A stretch of 64,000 bases of DNA from UBA1563 sp037440065 (GTDB lineage: Bacteria; Bacteroidota; Ignavibacteria; Ignavibacteriales; Ignavibacteriaceae), in NCBI GenBank assembly GCA_037440065.1, contig JBBIUV010000019.1:1-64000 (forward strand). The letters are read 5' to 3'. Position numbers and translations under genes: made by a program. The notes under the pieces are model-generated. The model had not been told where the DNA came from. It was given only the letters and a program-made list of their open reading frames with translations, and searched no databases. Of this stretch, positions 1 through 7,117 are shown one piece after another (the first letter of the stretch is position 1; each line of letters opens with the position of its first letter).

Positions 1-324
1 TTATTCGTTATCTGTTTGAGCTTTTGGAACATTGGAAACAAAACATATGTTTTTAATTTCACTTTTCTTCATTTATTGATCATTTTCAGAATACTCTACC
101 TTTTTGTTATGGAGGTTTCACAAAAACAGGTAATTAACTTTTTCTATCTCGTTTTAGCATTTTATGAGTTCACTGTTCTCTTAAAGTTTCTAAATTTTTT
201 AATTGAATTAAAAGTTGAAGCTGAAACATATTTTTACATTACTACAGGTTTTGAACTGCTCGTAGGTATTTTCTTTACAATGTTCAGAGAGGATAGCCAA
301 AAACTTGCTTATAAGCTTAAATAA
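1..324 (+). CDS. Small integral membrane protein upstream of histidine kinase (left-truncated or TTG start)
   Basis: The frame is open to the left edge; the first usable start inside the window is TTG at 16, so the gene may be cut. The readable ~100 residues hold about three hydrophobic stretches (roughly residues 12-32, 40-62 and 74-90) and end in a basic tail. No family is recognised. It overlaps the next gene by 20 nt, which suggests translational coupling, and a membrane sensor or anchor partner for the kinase is a reasonable inference. It could also be the tail of a longer membrane sensor whose start lies outside the window. Confidence 0.55.
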   Translation, partial: LFVICLSFWNIGNKTYVFNFTFLHLLIIFRILYLFVMEVSQKQVINFFYLVLAFYEFTVLLKFLNFLIELKVEAETYFYITTGFELLVGIFFTMFREDSQKLAYKLK

Positions 325-1483
325 TCCGGTAATTCTTTCTTTCTTGCTGATGGCGGTGATTTTATCTATCACTTATATCTACTATAAGTTTGTCATCATC
401 CCGATGCAAAAAAAGCATAAAAAAGAAGAAGAAAACATACGGCTTCAGCACGCAAAGCTAATGGCAATGTTTGCAGAATTGGATCCTTCTCCTGTCTTCC
501 GTTTTGATCTTAGCGGGGATATAGTTTTGGCTAACAAAGCTGGTCATAATCTCCTTGCTTCTAAACCATTGTCCGGTGAAAAAATCTACACGGTTTTGCC
601 TGAATTAACCTCTATCAATCTTGCAAAATGTATTAACGGGGGAGAACAGATAGAAATTACTTCATCTATTGGAGAAACCACTTATCAATTCACTATTTGT
701 GGAATACCCCAATTTAAAATTGGACAAATATACGGACGAGATATTTCTGCTTTGGTTGCCGCACAAGCAAAACTTGAATCAGCATTAAAAAAATCGGAAG
801 AGTCTGAGCAACTTAAAACCCATTTTCTTAATCAACTGTCTCATGAAATACGCACACCAATGGTGGGATTATCGGGATTTAGCGGATTTTTAAAAGAAAG
901 TCTTTCGGATATTTTAACCGAGGAGCAGAGGGGCTGGTTTTACCATCTCGAAAATGCTACAAAAAGATTGAATCGAACGATGGACCTCTTTATCAATATG
1001 GCTCAAGTGTTAACCGGAGGAGTTGTTGTTTATCCCGTTAAGATAAATCCTAAAAAAGAAATTGAAGCGATTTTAAAAGATTATGAACCCGCTATTGAAG
1101 AAAAAAATCTTACCTGCACTTACGAAGATTTAGCTGGTAACGCTTTGTTAAAAACCGACCAATACAGCTTTAACCTAGTAATACAAAATTTAGTTGATAA
1201 CGCCGTCAAGTTTACAAAAAAGGGGTTGATCAAAATTACTACATACGAGAACTATGGAAAATATTGCGTTGATATTACCGACACCGGAATCGGAATTTCT
1301 AACGAATATCTTTCAAAAATATTTACTCCTTTCACTCAGGAGGTTATGGGTTACAGTAGACCTTATGAAGGAAACGGACTAGGTCTGGCTTTAGTAAAAA
1401 ATCTACTGGACTTAAACCACGCTACAATAGAAGTCAAAAGTGAAAAGGGACATGGTTCAACTTTTACGCTAATATTCAATTAA
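305..1483 (+). CDS. Membrane-anchored PAS-type sensor histidine kinase
   Basis: A 392-residue kinase that should autophosphorylate on His180 and pass the phosphate to a receiver, most likely the protein encoded next. It has one transmembrane helix (about 8-31), a degenerate PAS-like region (about 52-150), a short coiled linker, a HisKA H-box with HEIRTP at 180-185, and a HATPase_c domain with N-box Asn295/Asn299, the DTGIG loop at 326-330 and GNGLGLAL at 357-364. There is no periplasmic domain, so the signal is probably cytoplasmic or supplied by the upstream membrane protein. The TTG start at 305 is preceded by AGAGAGGA 11 nt upstream. An ATG at 350 is possible but would cut the membrane helix. 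Confidence 0.88.
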   Translation: MLISLNNPVILSFLLMAVILSITYIYYKFVIIPMQKKHKKEEENIRLQHAKLMAMFAELDPSPVFRFDLSGDIVLANKAGHNLLASKPLSGEKIYTVLPELTSINLAKCINGGEQIEITSSIGETTYQFTICGIPQFKIGQIYGRDISALVAAQAKLESALKKSEESEQLKTHFLNQLSHEIRTPMVGLSGFSGFLKESLSDILTEEQRGWFYHLENATKRLNRTMDLFINMAQVLTGGVVVYPVKINPKKEIEAILKDYEPAIEEKNLTCTYEDLAGNALLKTDQYSFNLVIQNLVDNAVKFTKKGLIKITTYENYGKYCVDITDTGIGISNEYLSKIFTPFTQEVMGYSRPYEGNGLGLALVKNLLDLNHATIEVKSEKGHGSTFTLIFN

Positions 1484-1495
1484 CGGACAAACACT

Positions 1496-1912
1496 ATGCA
1501 AGTTGACAAAACATCAAAACCAAAAATTCTTGTTGTAGAGGATGATATGACAAGTCAAGCTTTATTTAAACTTCTTCTCAGTAAAAATTATGATGTTAAT
1601 ATTTGCGAGGAAGAAAACGGATTCTTTGCAGCAATTGAGAGAACAAAAATCGATTTGGTGTTAATGGATATTTCGTTGAAAGGAAAAAAGAATGGGATTG
1701 AATTAATTCGATACTTAAGAGAAAATAACTCGCACCATATCCGTATACCGATTATTTGTTATTCTGCACACGTCTTCAGTCAAGATAAAATAAATGCGTT
1801 AAACGCTGGTGCTGATGTTTTTTTAGCTAAACCTGTAACTAACGAGGTTTTAGTTGAAACGATTGAATCGGTTTTGCACGATGGAAAAAAAATTAACGAC
1901 CTCGATCAATAA
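1496..1912 (+). CDS. Single-domain CheY-like response regulator
   Basis: A 138-residue protein that is only a receiver domain. It carries the acidic pocket Glu15-Asp16-Asp17, phospho-acceptor Asp58 in LVLMD, Ser90 in place of the switch Thr, and Lys112 in the AKP motif. There is no DNA-binding or enzymatic output domain. It starts 12 nt after the kinase stop, so the two are almost certainly co-transcribed and cognate. The output is probably protein-protein interaction or relay to a further phosphotransfer protein; the target cannot be read from this window. Confidence 0.88.
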   Translation: MQVDKTSKPKILVVEDDMTSQALFKLLLSKNYDVNICEEENGFFAAIERTKIDLVLMDISLKGKKNGIELIRYLRENNSHHIRIPIICYSAHVFSQDKINALNAGADVFLAKPVTNEVLVETIESVLHDGKKINDLDQ

Positions 1913-1940
1913 ACCATTATACGCGTTTTAGCATAATCTC

Positions 1941-2735
1941 TTAAAACTGAAAAACATAATGGAAAGTCAACCCCTTTGTATTATTTATCGAAGGATAAAC
2001 TTCGGACGCACTACTGTTTGATTTATGTAAATAAGGGATAAGATATCCAACCGCACTCCCAACTACCGCACCAACTAAAATATCTGTTGGGAAATGAGCA
2101 CCTGCCTCATAGCGCAAAAACCCGGTGAGTGAAGCAGTAAAAATTGAGCCTGCCCAAACATAATTTTTATATTTAGAATTGGGAAAATAATCACCATATA
2201 CTGTGGAAAGAAAAACCGCTGAGGCAAAGGCAACCGTAGTGTGACCCGAGAAAAAAGATTTTTTAGCTTCAATATCAAGTTTGTCATCCACCGGAGCATT
2301 TTCGTTGTACACAAATGGTCTTATTCTTTCCGCTGATCCTTTTGCGATTGAAGGAAGAAATGCCGCCAATAGCATCGTTTCAAAATACATGGTACCGACG
2401 GTCTGAAAATCTTTGCGTATCTCTTTGCTCAAGAAAAGTGATACAGGTGAGAGGGCCGTCATTATTACGCAAACATCACTTACCGCTGAAACGTTTTTCG
2501 AGTAATTGTAGGTTGCGCTTCTGTCAAAAACATTCACTTTATTTCTAGAAAGAGTTTCGATCTCTTGGATCGAGAGAGGAGTAATTTTGCTTTCCAAAGA
2601 AGAACCAAGAAATGCAACCGCGATGTTACTGCCAAGAATGGCTCCATCTTTTCCCCACGATGTTTTGTAAGGAGATTGAGCAAAAATGTTACTAACTAAT
2701 ATTAAACTTAAAAAAAGAGCTTTGATAATTTTCAT
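1941..2735 (-). CDS. Secreted/periplasmic PAP2-family phosphatase
   Basis: A 264-residue type 2 phosphatidic acid phosphatase homologue. All three PAP2 signature blocks are visible: Lys132-x6-Arg139-Pro140, SGH at 163-165 (the usual PSGH has Phe for Pro), and Arg208-x5-His214-x3-Asp218. His165 and His214 are the expected catalytic pair. An N-terminal signal peptide ends near Ala-Gln 20, and several hydrophobic helices follow. Such enzymes remove phosphate from lipid phosphates or undecaprenyl pyrophosphate; the substrate is not decidable here. Convergent with the response regulator and divergent from the DUF6132 gene. Confidence 0.88.
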   Translation of the reverse strand: MKIIKALFLSLILVSNIFAQSPYKTSWGKDGAILGSNIAVAFLGSSLESKITPLSIQEIETLSRNKVNVFDRSATYNYSKNVSAVSDVCVIMTALSPVSLFLSKEIRKDFQTVGTMYFETMLLAAFLPSIAKGSAERIRPFVYNENAPVDDKLDIEAKKSFFSGHTTVAFASAVFLSTVYGDYFPNSKYKNYVWAGSIFTASLTGFLRYEAGAHFPTDILVGAVVGSAVGYLIPYLHKSNSSASEVYPSINNTKGLTFHYVFQF

Positions 2736-2834
2736 TTATATTCTTCCATCTTAACCGAAAATAATTTCTACATTGAACCCAAATTGGGGTAAAGACATCA
2801 AACACCACAAAACAAATATAATTCAGAAAAAAAC

Positions 2835-3059
2835 ATGAAGAAAATCTTTTTAACCTATTGGAAATACCTGGCGATTCCACTCGGAGCCGCTGCGGGTTAT
2901 GCTTATTACTATTATATCGGATGCATGAACGGACGATGCTTAATTCAGAGCAATCCCTATTTGAGCACACTTTACGGAGCAATGCTCGGCGGGATTTTAG
3001 TTTTTCCTTCCAAGAAAAAGAAACCCAAAAGTGAACAAGAACTAAATGAAAATAACTAA
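2835..3059 (+). CDS. DUF6132-family small membrane protein
   Basis: A 74-residue protein with two hydrophobic helices (about 10-30 and 43-57) separated by a short Cys-containing loop (GCMNGRC), and a lysine-rich cytoplasmic tail. The GC-x3-GxC loop and the SNPYLSTLYG segment match DUF6132, a small family often beside rhodanese or redox proteins. Function is unknown; the paired cysteines suggest a redox or sulfur-linked role, which is inference. Its 3' end overlaps the following DUF1858 gene by 14 nt, so the two are coupled. Confidence 0.75.
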   Translation: MKKIFLTYWKYLAIPLGAAAGYAYYYYIGCMNGRCLIQSNPYLSTLYGAMLGGILVFPSKKKKPKSEQELNENN

Positions 3060-3261
3060 AGATATTTTTATAGAAGATTTGGTAAGGGAATTACCTGAAT
3101 CGGTTGAGTATTTAATGAACCGGGGAATTCGATGTCTGCGTTGTGGAGAACCTGTTTGGGGAACACTTGAGAACGCCGCGAAAGAAAAAGGATTTTCAGC
3201 AGAGCAAATCGAAGTTTTTGTAAGCGAGTTAAATGTCTTACAAAAAACGAATGAGGGGTAA
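3046..3261 (+). CDS. DUF1858 domain protein (redox-disulfide domain)
   Basis: A 71-residue stand-alone DUF1858 domain. The family is characterised by a short helical fold with a redox-active Cys pair, seen here in CLRCGEP (about residues 27-33) after the conserved ESVEYLMNRGI helix. The domain is often fused or linked to hybrid-cluster proteins and thiol-redox partners. The start at 3046 lies inside the end of the preceding DUF6132 gene. The pair may form a small membrane-associated redox unit, but no partner oxidoreductase is adjacent. Confidence 0.8.
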   Translation: MKITKDIFIEDLVRELPESVEYLMNRGIRCLRCGEPVWGTLENAAKEKGFSAEQIEVFVSELNVLQKTNEG

Positions 3262-3274
3262 AACAACTTTCTGA

Positions 3275-3895
3275 TCAAAATATTTTGTCAATCAATTCTA
3301 CAACTTTATTTGTCTGATGTCCAGCCGCAATCATCACACGCGGAGCCATAACTCCCTCTTCCATAAAATCGGTTTTATTATCTCCGCACACAAAAATATT
3401 TTTCGATAATTTTTTTGTTTTAATTGAATTGGAAGAACTAAATCCCGCCAATCCCGAAGCCATCACCAAATATTTTTCTTCAAACAATTTTCCGCCAAAA
3501 GCATTTATCAACATCGCTTTTTCAGAAACTTGGTCGAATGCTTCAACTATAATTTGCACTTCTTTAAAAATTGTTTGAACATTTTTTTTAGTGAGTTTTA
3601 TATGGTGAGTTTCAAGGGTTATGAAAGGATTGATCAATTTTATTTTTTCTAACAGCGCATCAACTTTCCGTTTGCCAATATCTTCAACAAAGTATTGTTG
3701 ACGGTTAAGGTTCGTGGGATCAACAACATCAAAATCAACAAGAATTAGTTTGCAGATTCCTATTCGTGCAAGGGCGATCGCAACATTGCTTCCAAGTCCA
3801 CCGCAACCGGCAATGCCAACAACGGCTTTTTTAAGTTTACTTTTTAGCTTCGATGAATTTCTTGCGGTGAGTTGTGCGTAAGTAATTTTCTTCAT
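3275..3895 (-). CDS. thiF: ThiF-family adenylyltransferase (E1-like), family 2
   Basis: A 206-residue E1-like enzyme expected to adenylate the C-terminal glycine of a ubiquitin-fold sulfur carrier. The nucleotide-binding GCGGLG loop is at 30-35, followed by the acidic DFDVVDPTNLNRQQ segment (54-67, with Arg65) and Lys77, the pattern of short ThiF family 2 proteins. It lacks the CxxC zinc site and rhodanese domain of MoeB-type enzymes. It begins directly after the stop codon of the MoaD/ThiS-like gene (TAA then ATG, no gap), so that carrier is the obvious substrate. Last gene of the minus arm of the Yge/Ygf locus; a thiamine role is possible, but no other thi gene is present. Confidence 0.82.
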   Translation of the reverse strand: MKKITYAQLTARNSSKLKSKLKKAVVGIAGCGGLGSNVAIALARIGICKLILVDFDVVDPTNLNRQQYFVEDIGKRKVDALLEKIKLINPFITLETHHIKLTKKNVQTIFKEVQIIVEAFDQVSEKAMLINAFGGKLFEEKYLVMASGLAGFSSSNSIKTKKLSKNIFVCGDNKTDFMEEGVMAPRVMIAAGHQTNKVVELIDKIF

Positions 3896-4129
3896 TTATC
3901 CTCCGCCGGTTGGAAGGAACAATTTCACTTTATCATTTTCGTTTAGCACAGTATTACGCGACTTTTCTTTGTCATTAATAAAAACCGAAACAAATTTTTG
4001 ATGCTCTTTTCTGATCTGAAGTTCTGTCATTAATTCCGCGGCAGTAATATTTTCCTTCACATCAATAAAACTTTTATTTTTTATTCCTTCGATGTGCAAA
4101 AGTCCGAGGTATTCAAAAAATATTTTCAT
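3896..4129 (-). CDS. MoaD/ThiS-family ubiquitin-fold sulfur carrier
   Basis: A 77-residue beta-grasp protein ending in PTGGG, the di-glycine-type tail needed for adenylation and thiocarboxylate formation by an E1. The spacing of the beta strands and the FLPTGGG end fit MoaD (molybdopterin synthase small subunit) and ThiS equally well. It starts 7 nt after xdhC and is immediately followed by the ThiF-like gene. In this setting, sulfur delivery to a molybdenum cofactor or to tailoring of the hydroxylase active site is an attractive inference, not proven by sequence. Confidence 0.8.
   Translation of the reverse strand: MKIFFEYLGLLHIEGIKNKSFIDVKENITAAELMTELQIRKEHQKFVSVFINDKEKSRNTVLNENDKVKLFLPTGGG
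3898..3909 (-). promoter_or_regulatory. Shine-Dalgarno for thiF-like gene embedded in the carrier's Gly-Gly codons
   Basis: On the minus strand the carrier gene ends GGC GGA GGA TAA and is followed at once by ATG of the ThiF-like gene. The codons for the functional Gly-Gly tail therefore contain GGAGG, an ideal ribosome-binding site 4-5 nt before the next start. This ties production of the E1 to the carrier and fixes the ThiF start. Confidence 0.6.
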
Positions 4130-4136
4130 GATTCAT

Positions 4137-5006
4137 TTATTTTATTTCTGAATAGTTCAGCCGAAAATGATTAACATCTTTTTTATAAATGATGGCTTGA
4201 ATTTGTGCCATTATACTAATTGCAATTTCATCCGGAGTTTCTCCGCCGATGTCAAGTCCAACCGGCGAGTAAAGATTCTCAAGTGAAGCATTGTTGTTAA
4301 GAGAACCTTTCAGTTTTAAAATTGATTCCTTTACTTTTTTCTTCGAGCCGATCATCCCGACGTATTTCATTTCCGGGTAGTATTTGTAAATATATTTCAA
4401 CACATCCAGATCATGTGCGTGAAAGTGTGTAACCAAAAGGGCAAAAGCGTTCTCACTTAATTGAATTGAGTTCTTGTCTGCTTCATTTAGTTTTGAGAAA
4501 TCAAAGAAATGTTTTTTGTTATAAAGTGATTCGGACAATTGTTCAAGAATATCTTTCCGGTTATCGATAAAAACAACGTAAAAATTTAAATGCTTTGCAA
4601 GTTTTGCAACCGCTTGTCCAACATGTCCGGCGCCAAAGATGTACATAATTTTATCATAGCGAAAAACTTCATAAAACACTTTCATTTCGCCACCACAAAG
4701 AGCATCCATCGGAACGACTTCTTTGCTCTTAACTTTAATCGTCTCTTCATCGTTTTTGTCTTTAGTCATCAGAATGGTTTCAGAAACGTTGAGAACGTTT
4801 TCCACAAGAAGTTTCTGCGCTTTTTTCATTATGTGATATTCAGCCCCGCCGCCGCCAACTGTTCCTGCAATTCTTCCCTCTTCACCAACCAGCATTTTAA
4901 AACCTGTTCTACCGGGCGAACTTCCTTTTACTTCAGTAATAGTAATTAAAACAGACGGTTTATTTTCTTTTATCCGTTCTTGTAGTATTTGCAAAATCTC
5001 GATCAT
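4137..5006 (-). CDS. xdhC: XdhC/CoxI-family molybdenum-hydroxylase maturation protein (YqeB-like)
   Basis: A 289-residue two-domain XdhC-type protein. The N-terminal XdhC_CoxI domain carries SSPGR (about 29-33), GTVGGGG and the LCGGEM motif (about 103-108). The C-terminal Rossmann domain starts with IFGAGHVGQ (about 123-131) and ends with GLDIGGETPDEIA, the usual family signature. XdhC proteins bind molybdenum cofactor and help install the sulfido ligand in xanthine dehydrogenase-type enzymes; YqeB in the E. coli yge/ygf region is a homologue. It overlaps the upstream PLP gene by 4 nt (ATGA). No molybdenum hydroxylase subunit is present in this window. Confidence 0.9.
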   Translation of the reverse strand: MIEILQILQERIKENKPSVLITITEVKGSSPGRTGFKMLVGEEGRIAGTVGGGGAEYHIMKKAQKLLVENVLNVSETILMTKDKNDEETIKVKSKEVVPMDALCGGEMKVFYEVFRYDKIMYIFGAGHVGQAVAKLAKHLNFYVVFIDNRKDILEQLSESLYNKKHFFDFSKLNEADKNSIQLSENAFALLVTHFHAHDLDVLKYIYKYYPEMKYVGMIGSKKKVKESILKLKGSLNNNASLENLYSPVGLDIGGETPDEIAISIMAQIQAIIYKKDVNHFRLNYSEIK

Positions 5007-6472
5007 AAAATTCCAACTTCACTATTAAATTCTTCAATCATTGCGTCAATTTTTCCGGTTAACGAACGCGTGCTGTTCCAGTATTCTTCATCATTCCATT
5101 GCGCGTTTAATTCGCTTAGCTGACGTTGTTGCTGCTCGATCCACGTAAAATATTTTAAATTGTGAATCCGCTTTTTGTCTTGATAATTCAACTCCAACAT
5201 GTTGTCGGTTCTTTGTCCTTGAAGCGATTTATGAAATGATTTCGCAGCGTCAAGTTCGGAATATTTTCCAAATTTATCATTCATCTCTTCAAGACGTGAG
5301 CCGTAAAGTTCCATTGAATCGGTCAGTATTGTAAAGATAACATCGTTTTCACCAAGTTCATGATACTTTGCCATTTTCACCGCTGAAAGCATATTCGCGA
5401 TTCCGGAAATCCCGGCAGCATGAAGTTTTGCAACGGTTTGTTCGTCAACTCCTTCTTTTATAAGATATTTCTTTCCTTCTTCATCATTGAACAAACGAGA
5501 GAGTTCCATACAATCTTCATCATCAATTGCGAAAACAAAATCGGTGTTCTTTACATTGTGCACCCACGGAACGTGCTTGTCACCAATGCCTTCAATGCGA
5601 TGTCCGCCGAAACCGTTTTGTAGAAGTGTTGGACATTGCAATGCTTCGCTTGCGCCGATTTTACATGAAGAATATTTTTCTTTTAAATAATCTCCTGCTG
5701 CAATTGTTCCCGCTGAACCGGTAGAAGAAATGTACCCGGTTAATCGTAATTTTTTATTAAGCGATTTTTTCATTGACTCGAAAACTTCTTCAACCGCGCT
5801 TGCAGTAACTTCATAATGCCAGAGGTAATTTCCAAATTCTTCAAACTGATTGAAAATTAAAATGTCTTTTCGAGTCGCTTTTAATTCCCAACACTTATCA
5901 AAAATTTCTTTCACGTTGCTCTCGCATCCGGGAGTAGCGATAACTTCTCCGGCAAGATTTCTTAACCATTCGAATCTTTCTTTGCTCATCTCTTCAGGTA
6001 AAATTGCAATCGATTCGCAGCCAAGTAATGCCGAGTTAAAGGCGCCGCCGCGGCAAAAATTTCCAGTTGAAGGCCACACGGCTTTTTGCCAGGTTGAGTC
6101 AAAATTCCCAGTTACAAGCGCCGGAGCCAAACAACCGAACGTTGCGCCGACCTTGTGCGCACCGGTCGGAAACCACTTCCCCGAAATGCCGATGATCTTT
6201 GCCTTCACGCCGGTTAGCGATGACGGAAACTCAACGAAGTTAACATCACCGAAGCCGCCGCCGAATTCTTTTTGTTCATTCTTCCAGGTAATTCTAAAAA
6301 GATTTAATGGATTAACATCCCACAAACCAACTTGTTTTAATTGCTCTTTTATTTTCGCCGGAATTTTTTCCGGATGTTTCATTTGATCAAAGGTGGGAAT
6401 GACAATTCCTTTTTCTTTGCATCGTTGAATATTGTTATTACGTGCTTTGTCGTTTCTTTGCAAGTTGATCAT
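5003..6472 (-). CDS. PLP-dependent lyase-like enzyme of the yge/ygf cluster (tryptophan-synthase-beta fold)
   Basis: A 489-residue fold-type II PLP protein. The candidate PLP lysine is Lys107 in PTGAHKVGATFG, followed by PSTGNFCRGGAFNSALLG and a SSTGSAGTIAAGD glycine loop. It resembles proteins annotated as PLP-dependent subunit beta that travel with YgeW, YgeY, YgfK and SsnA. It is clearly different from E. coli YgeX (diaminopropionate ammonia-lyase), though it could do related chemistry. It begins 21 nt after the MocA-like gene and overlaps xdhC by 4 nt. The exact substrate is unknown; an ammonia-releasing step on an amino-acid-like ring-opening product is the best guess. Confidence 0.75.
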   Translation of the reverse strand: MINLQRNDKARNNNIQRCKEKGIVIPTFDQMKHPEKIPAKIKEQLKQVGLWDVNPLNLFRITWKNEQKEFGGGFGDVNFVEFPSSLTGVKAKIIGISGKWFPTGAHKVGATFGCLAPALVTGNFDSTWQKAVWPSTGNFCRGGAFNSALLGCESIAILPEEMSKERFEWLRNLAGEVIATPGCESNVKEIFDKCWELKATRKDILIFNQFEEFGNYLWHYEVTASAVEEVFESMKKSLNKKLRLTGYISSTGSAGTIAAGDYLKEKYSSCKIGASEALQCPTLLQNGFGGHRIEGIGDKHVPWVHNVKNTDFVFAIDDEDCMELSRLFNDEEGKKYLIKEGVDEQTVAKLHAAGISGIANMLSAVKMAKYHELGENDVIFTILTDSMELYGSRLEEMNDKFGKYSELDAAKSFHKSLQGQRTDNMLELNYQDKKRIHNLKYFTWIEQQQRQLSELNAQWNDEEYWNSTRSLTGKIDAMIEEFNSEVGIL

Positions 6473-6493
6473 TAGAATTCCTTACTACATAAT

Positions 6494-7117
6494 TTATAAA
6501 AATAATTTTTCCGTATTTAATTGATCGGCTTCGGTATCTATATCAAAACTAATTCCCCTATCATCGCTTAAAAATAAATTCCCCGAAAACTTTATCAATA
6601 CATCCCGTAATGTTGTCGATGTTTTTTCATTTTGAATCGCTGCTTTAACTTTTTCGTTTACCAAAATCGGGTGACCTTTTTTCCGTCTTACGCTTTCAAG
6701 CATAATTGCCGGCTGAATATAATCGTATTGCGGTTCAGTTTCGAATTTTGTCTTTAATAATCTATATGTTTCATCCGAAACGAAGGGCATATCAGCCAAA
6801 GCAATAAAAACATTGTCGTGTTTTGCATTTGTCGCACCGATTTTAATTGATGAGAACATTCCGGCTTGATATTGTTGATTGTAAACCACTTTGACGTTAT
6901 CTGTTTCAACAAATTTATTTTTGTTAATCATTTCTTCCAGTTTGTCGAAGTTAAATCCTCCGACAACAACTATTTCCTCACAAACGGAATTCAATCTTTG
7001 CAGAGAATGAAAAATTAGCGGGATGTTTTGAATTTCAATTTCAATCTTCCATTTATTCATTCTCGACGAACTTCCCGCTGCCAAAAGAATTCCCGAATAT
7101 TTTTTTTGTTCTTTCAA
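6494..7117 (-). CDS. mocA: MocA-like molybdenum cofactor cytidylyltransferase / NTP-transferase
   Basis: About 207 residues of a MobA-like glycosyltransferase-A fold. The nucleotide loop reads GILLAAGSSSRMNKWK, the metal/nucleotide site is ALADMPFV, and RRKKGHPIL is typical of MocA-type proteins, which transfer CMP to molybdopterin. A longer frame opens at 7234, but it would lie inside the upstream gene and add 39 unrelated residues. I prefer the TTG at 7117-7115, which overlaps the stop of the threonine-synthase-like gene as TTGA and places the nucleotide loop at residue 8. MocA occurs in the E. coli ygf region, which supports the molybdenum-hydroxylase link of this locus. Confidence 0.82.
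   Translation of the reverse strand: MKEQKKYSGILLAAGSSSRMNKWKIEIEIQNIPLIFHSLQRLNSVCEEIVVVGGFNFDKLEEMINKNKFVETDNVKVVYNQQYQAGMFSSIKIGATNAKHDNVFIALADMPFVSDETYRLLKTKFETEPQYDYIQPAIMLESVRRKKGHPILVNEKVKAAIQNEKTSTTLRDVLIKFSGNLFLSDDRGISFDIDTEADQLNTEKLFL

Noticed and set aside
305..324. Frameshift joining the membrane frame and the kinase into one gene
   Set aside because: The kinase has its own helix and a plausible ribosome-binding site, so two overlapping genes explain the data without an error.
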